Positions 32,571 through 33,725 of a stretch of DNA of 33,725 bases are shown in pieces. Position numbers and translations under genes: made by a program. Each line of letters begins with the position of its first letter. Position 1 is the first letter of the stretch. Source of the DNA: an uncultured Actinomycetes bacterium (GTDB taxonomy: Bacteria; Actinomycetota; Actinomycetes; S36-B12); assembly GCA_903918595.1 (NCBI GenBank), contig CAIXFB010000389.1, forward strand, positions 1 to 33,725. The letters are read 5' to 3'. The notes under the pieces were generated by a model. The model did no database searches. It saw only the letters and a program-made list of their open reading frames with translations, and was not told the origin of the DNA.

Positions 32571-33725
32571 CTAGATGCTCACTTCGGCGAGTTCCTCGGG
32601 TCTTGGGCAGGCACACACCAGGTTTCGATCGCCAAAAGCACCATCTATTCGACGCACCGGCGGCCAATACTTGGTCTTTCTCAGATCTGGCACCGGGAAA
32701 GCAGCGGTTTCAGCCGAGTACGCGTGAGTCCAAGTTCCGATCACGCTTGATGCCGTGTGCGGTGCGTTCGAGAGCGGATTGTCATCGAGCGGCCATACTC
32801 CTTGTTCGACGTTGTCGATCTCCGCGCGGATGCACAACATCGCGGTTATGAACCTATCGAGCTCGGTGAGATCTTCACTCTCCGTTGGTTCAATCATCAA
32901 CGTTCCCGCAACCGGGAAACTCATGGTCGGTGCGTGAAAGCCGTAGTCAATGAGACGCTTCGCAATGTCATCGACACTCACGCCGGTGCGTGCGGTGATG
33001 GGACGAATGTCGATGATGCATTCGTGTGCCACAAGTCCGTTTTCTCCCGAGTAAAGAATCGGGAAGGAATCGCGCAAGCGCAATGCAACATAATTTGCTG
33101 ACAAGATCGCCACTTGAGTTGCACGCTTGAGCCCATCGGGACCCATCAGTGATATGTAGCTCCACGGAATCGGCAAGATTCCCGCACTCCCCCATGGCGC
33201 ACCACTGACTGGTCCCACTCCCCCGTCTGTGTGCCCACGACCCAAAGGGCCCGCCTCTGGACGTAATGGATGGCCGGGCAAATACGGAGCCAGATGTTCT
33301 CTGACAGCAACAGGTCCAACTCCGGGCCCTCCACCACCATGCGGGATGCAAAACGTCTTGTGCAGGTTTAGGTGCGAAACATCTGCGCCGAACCGGCCAG
33401 GCTTGGCAAGACCAACGAGCGCATTGAGATTTGCACCGTCTACATACACCTGACCACCTGCGTCATGGACCATCGCGCAGATGTCTGCGACAGCCGTTTC
33501 GAACACACCATGCGTTGATGGATAAGTGATCATCAAGGCCGCAATCTGTTCCGCATGCTCAGCGATTTTGTTCTTCAGGTCAGCTCCATCGACGTTGCCA
33601 AACTCATCACATGAGACGACGACGACGCGCATGCCGGCCATAACGGCGCTTGCAGCATTTGTACCGTGAGCACTGCTCGGAATGAGGCAGATGGTTCTGT
33701 GGTCATCTCCGCGAGATCGGTGGTA
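32571..33725 (-). CDS. gcvP: glycine dehydrogenase (decarboxylating), P protein, C-terminal part (runs off the window)
   Basis: The PLP-dependent decarboxylase of the glycine cleavage system. About 384 C-terminal residues lie in the window; the frame stays open through 33725 with sequence [17 protein letters not shown] ahead of the first Met in the ORF track, so the gene is cut by the window edge, not truncated. The PLP-binding lysine is in [19 protein letters not shown]. The family-typical [16 protein letters not shown] and [10 protein letters not shown] blocks are present. The true start, the N-terminal half and any glycine riboswitch lie outside the window. Confidence 0.96.
   Translation of the reverse strand, partial: YHRSRGDDHRTICLIPSSAHGTNAASAVMAGMRVVVVSCDEFGNVDGADLKNKIAEHAEQIAALMITYPSTHGVFETAVADICAMVHDAGGQVYVDGANLNALVGLAKPGRFGADVSHLNLHKTFCIPHGGGGPGVGPVAVREHLAPYLPGHPLRPEAGPLGRGHTDGGVGPVSGAPWGSAGILPIPWSYISLMGPDGLKRATQVAILSANYVALRLRDSFPILYSGENGLVAHECIIDIRPITARTGVSVDDIAKRLIDYGFHAPTMSFPVAGTLMIEPTESEDLTELDRFITAMLCIRAEIDNVEQGVWPLDDNPLSNAPHTASSVIGTWTHAYSAETAAFPVPDLRKTKYWPPVRRIDGAFGDRNLVCACPRPEELAEVSI

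Noticed and set aside
31866-32750. 294-residue plus-strand ORF
   Set aside because: Low-complexity Pro/Arg/Ser translation antisense to DUF554 and gcvP, both well supported.

Overview
The window is a gene-dense stretch of an actinobacterial (Actinomycetota) chromosome. The evidence is a complete Pup-proteasome locus (arc, dop, pup, prcB, prcA, pafA), the WYL regulators pafB/pafC, the actinobacterial RNA polymerase-binding protein RbpA, an Lnt/polyprenol-phosphate-mannose synthase pair, and TAnnnT -10 elements placed six bases before start codons, which is the usual layout of leaderless actinobacterial transcripts. Base composition looks moderate in GC. Intergenic gaps are tiny (the largest is about 100 bases), which suggests a compact genome, perhaps a planktonic lineage. 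The lineage guess is inference only. There is no stretch longer than 300 bases without a gene, and no rRNA, tRNA, CRISPR array, insertion sequence or phage gene was seen.

Layout. (1) 1-5296: the first 31 codons of a PAC2-family gene (minus strand, cut by the window edge), an alpha/beta hydrolase (minus), then divergent metH (B12-dependent methionine synthase) overlapping a HAD phosphatase. (2) 5286-9548, minus strand: a tightly packed operon of a RecB-type nuclease, an ABC ATPase and a MacB/FtsX-type permease. (3) 9582-16945, plus strand: trmI, arc/mpa, dop, pup, prcB, prcA and pafA, which is the full pupylation and proteasome machinery with the key catalytic residues in place. (4) 16970-24750, plus strand: a lipoprotein FKBP and a cytosolic FKBP prolyl isomerase, pafB-pafC, tatA-tatC, a diacylglycerol-kinase-type lipid kinase and a HelY/Ski2-type helicase. 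(5) 24722-25720, minus: a small 5'-3' exonuclease. (6) 25773-31338, plus: Xaa-Pro peptidase, YtcJ-type amidohydrolase, Lnt, polyprenol-phosphate mannose synthase and FxsA, mostly joined by 4-base start/stop overlaps. (7) 31335-33725, minus: rbpA, a DUF554 membrane protein, and the C-terminal part of gcvP, which runs off the window.

How the parts fit together. Pup ends in GGQ, so Dop must deamidate it to GGE before PafA can ligate it to substrate lysines. ARC/Mpa recognises and unfolds pupylated proteins, docks on PrcAB through its C-terminal QYL, and PrcB degrades them. PafBC is the known LexA-independent DNA-damage activator of mycobacteria. TatAC exports folded proteins. Lnt acylates lipoproteins such as the FKBP lipoprotein encoded here.

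The content is mostly conserved actinobacterial core, and I do not see a clearly new defence or metabolic system. The most useful new observations are regulatory. A recurring TAnnnT-N6-(A/G)TG promoter grammar covers at least eight genes and corrects one start. The divergent recB/trmI promoters overlap. A perfect 7-bp dyad lies in the tatA leader. The rbpA upstream region has a SigR/SigH-like GGGAAC-N18-GTC motif and nested AT-rich dyads. Three convergent gene pairs overlap at their stop codons.
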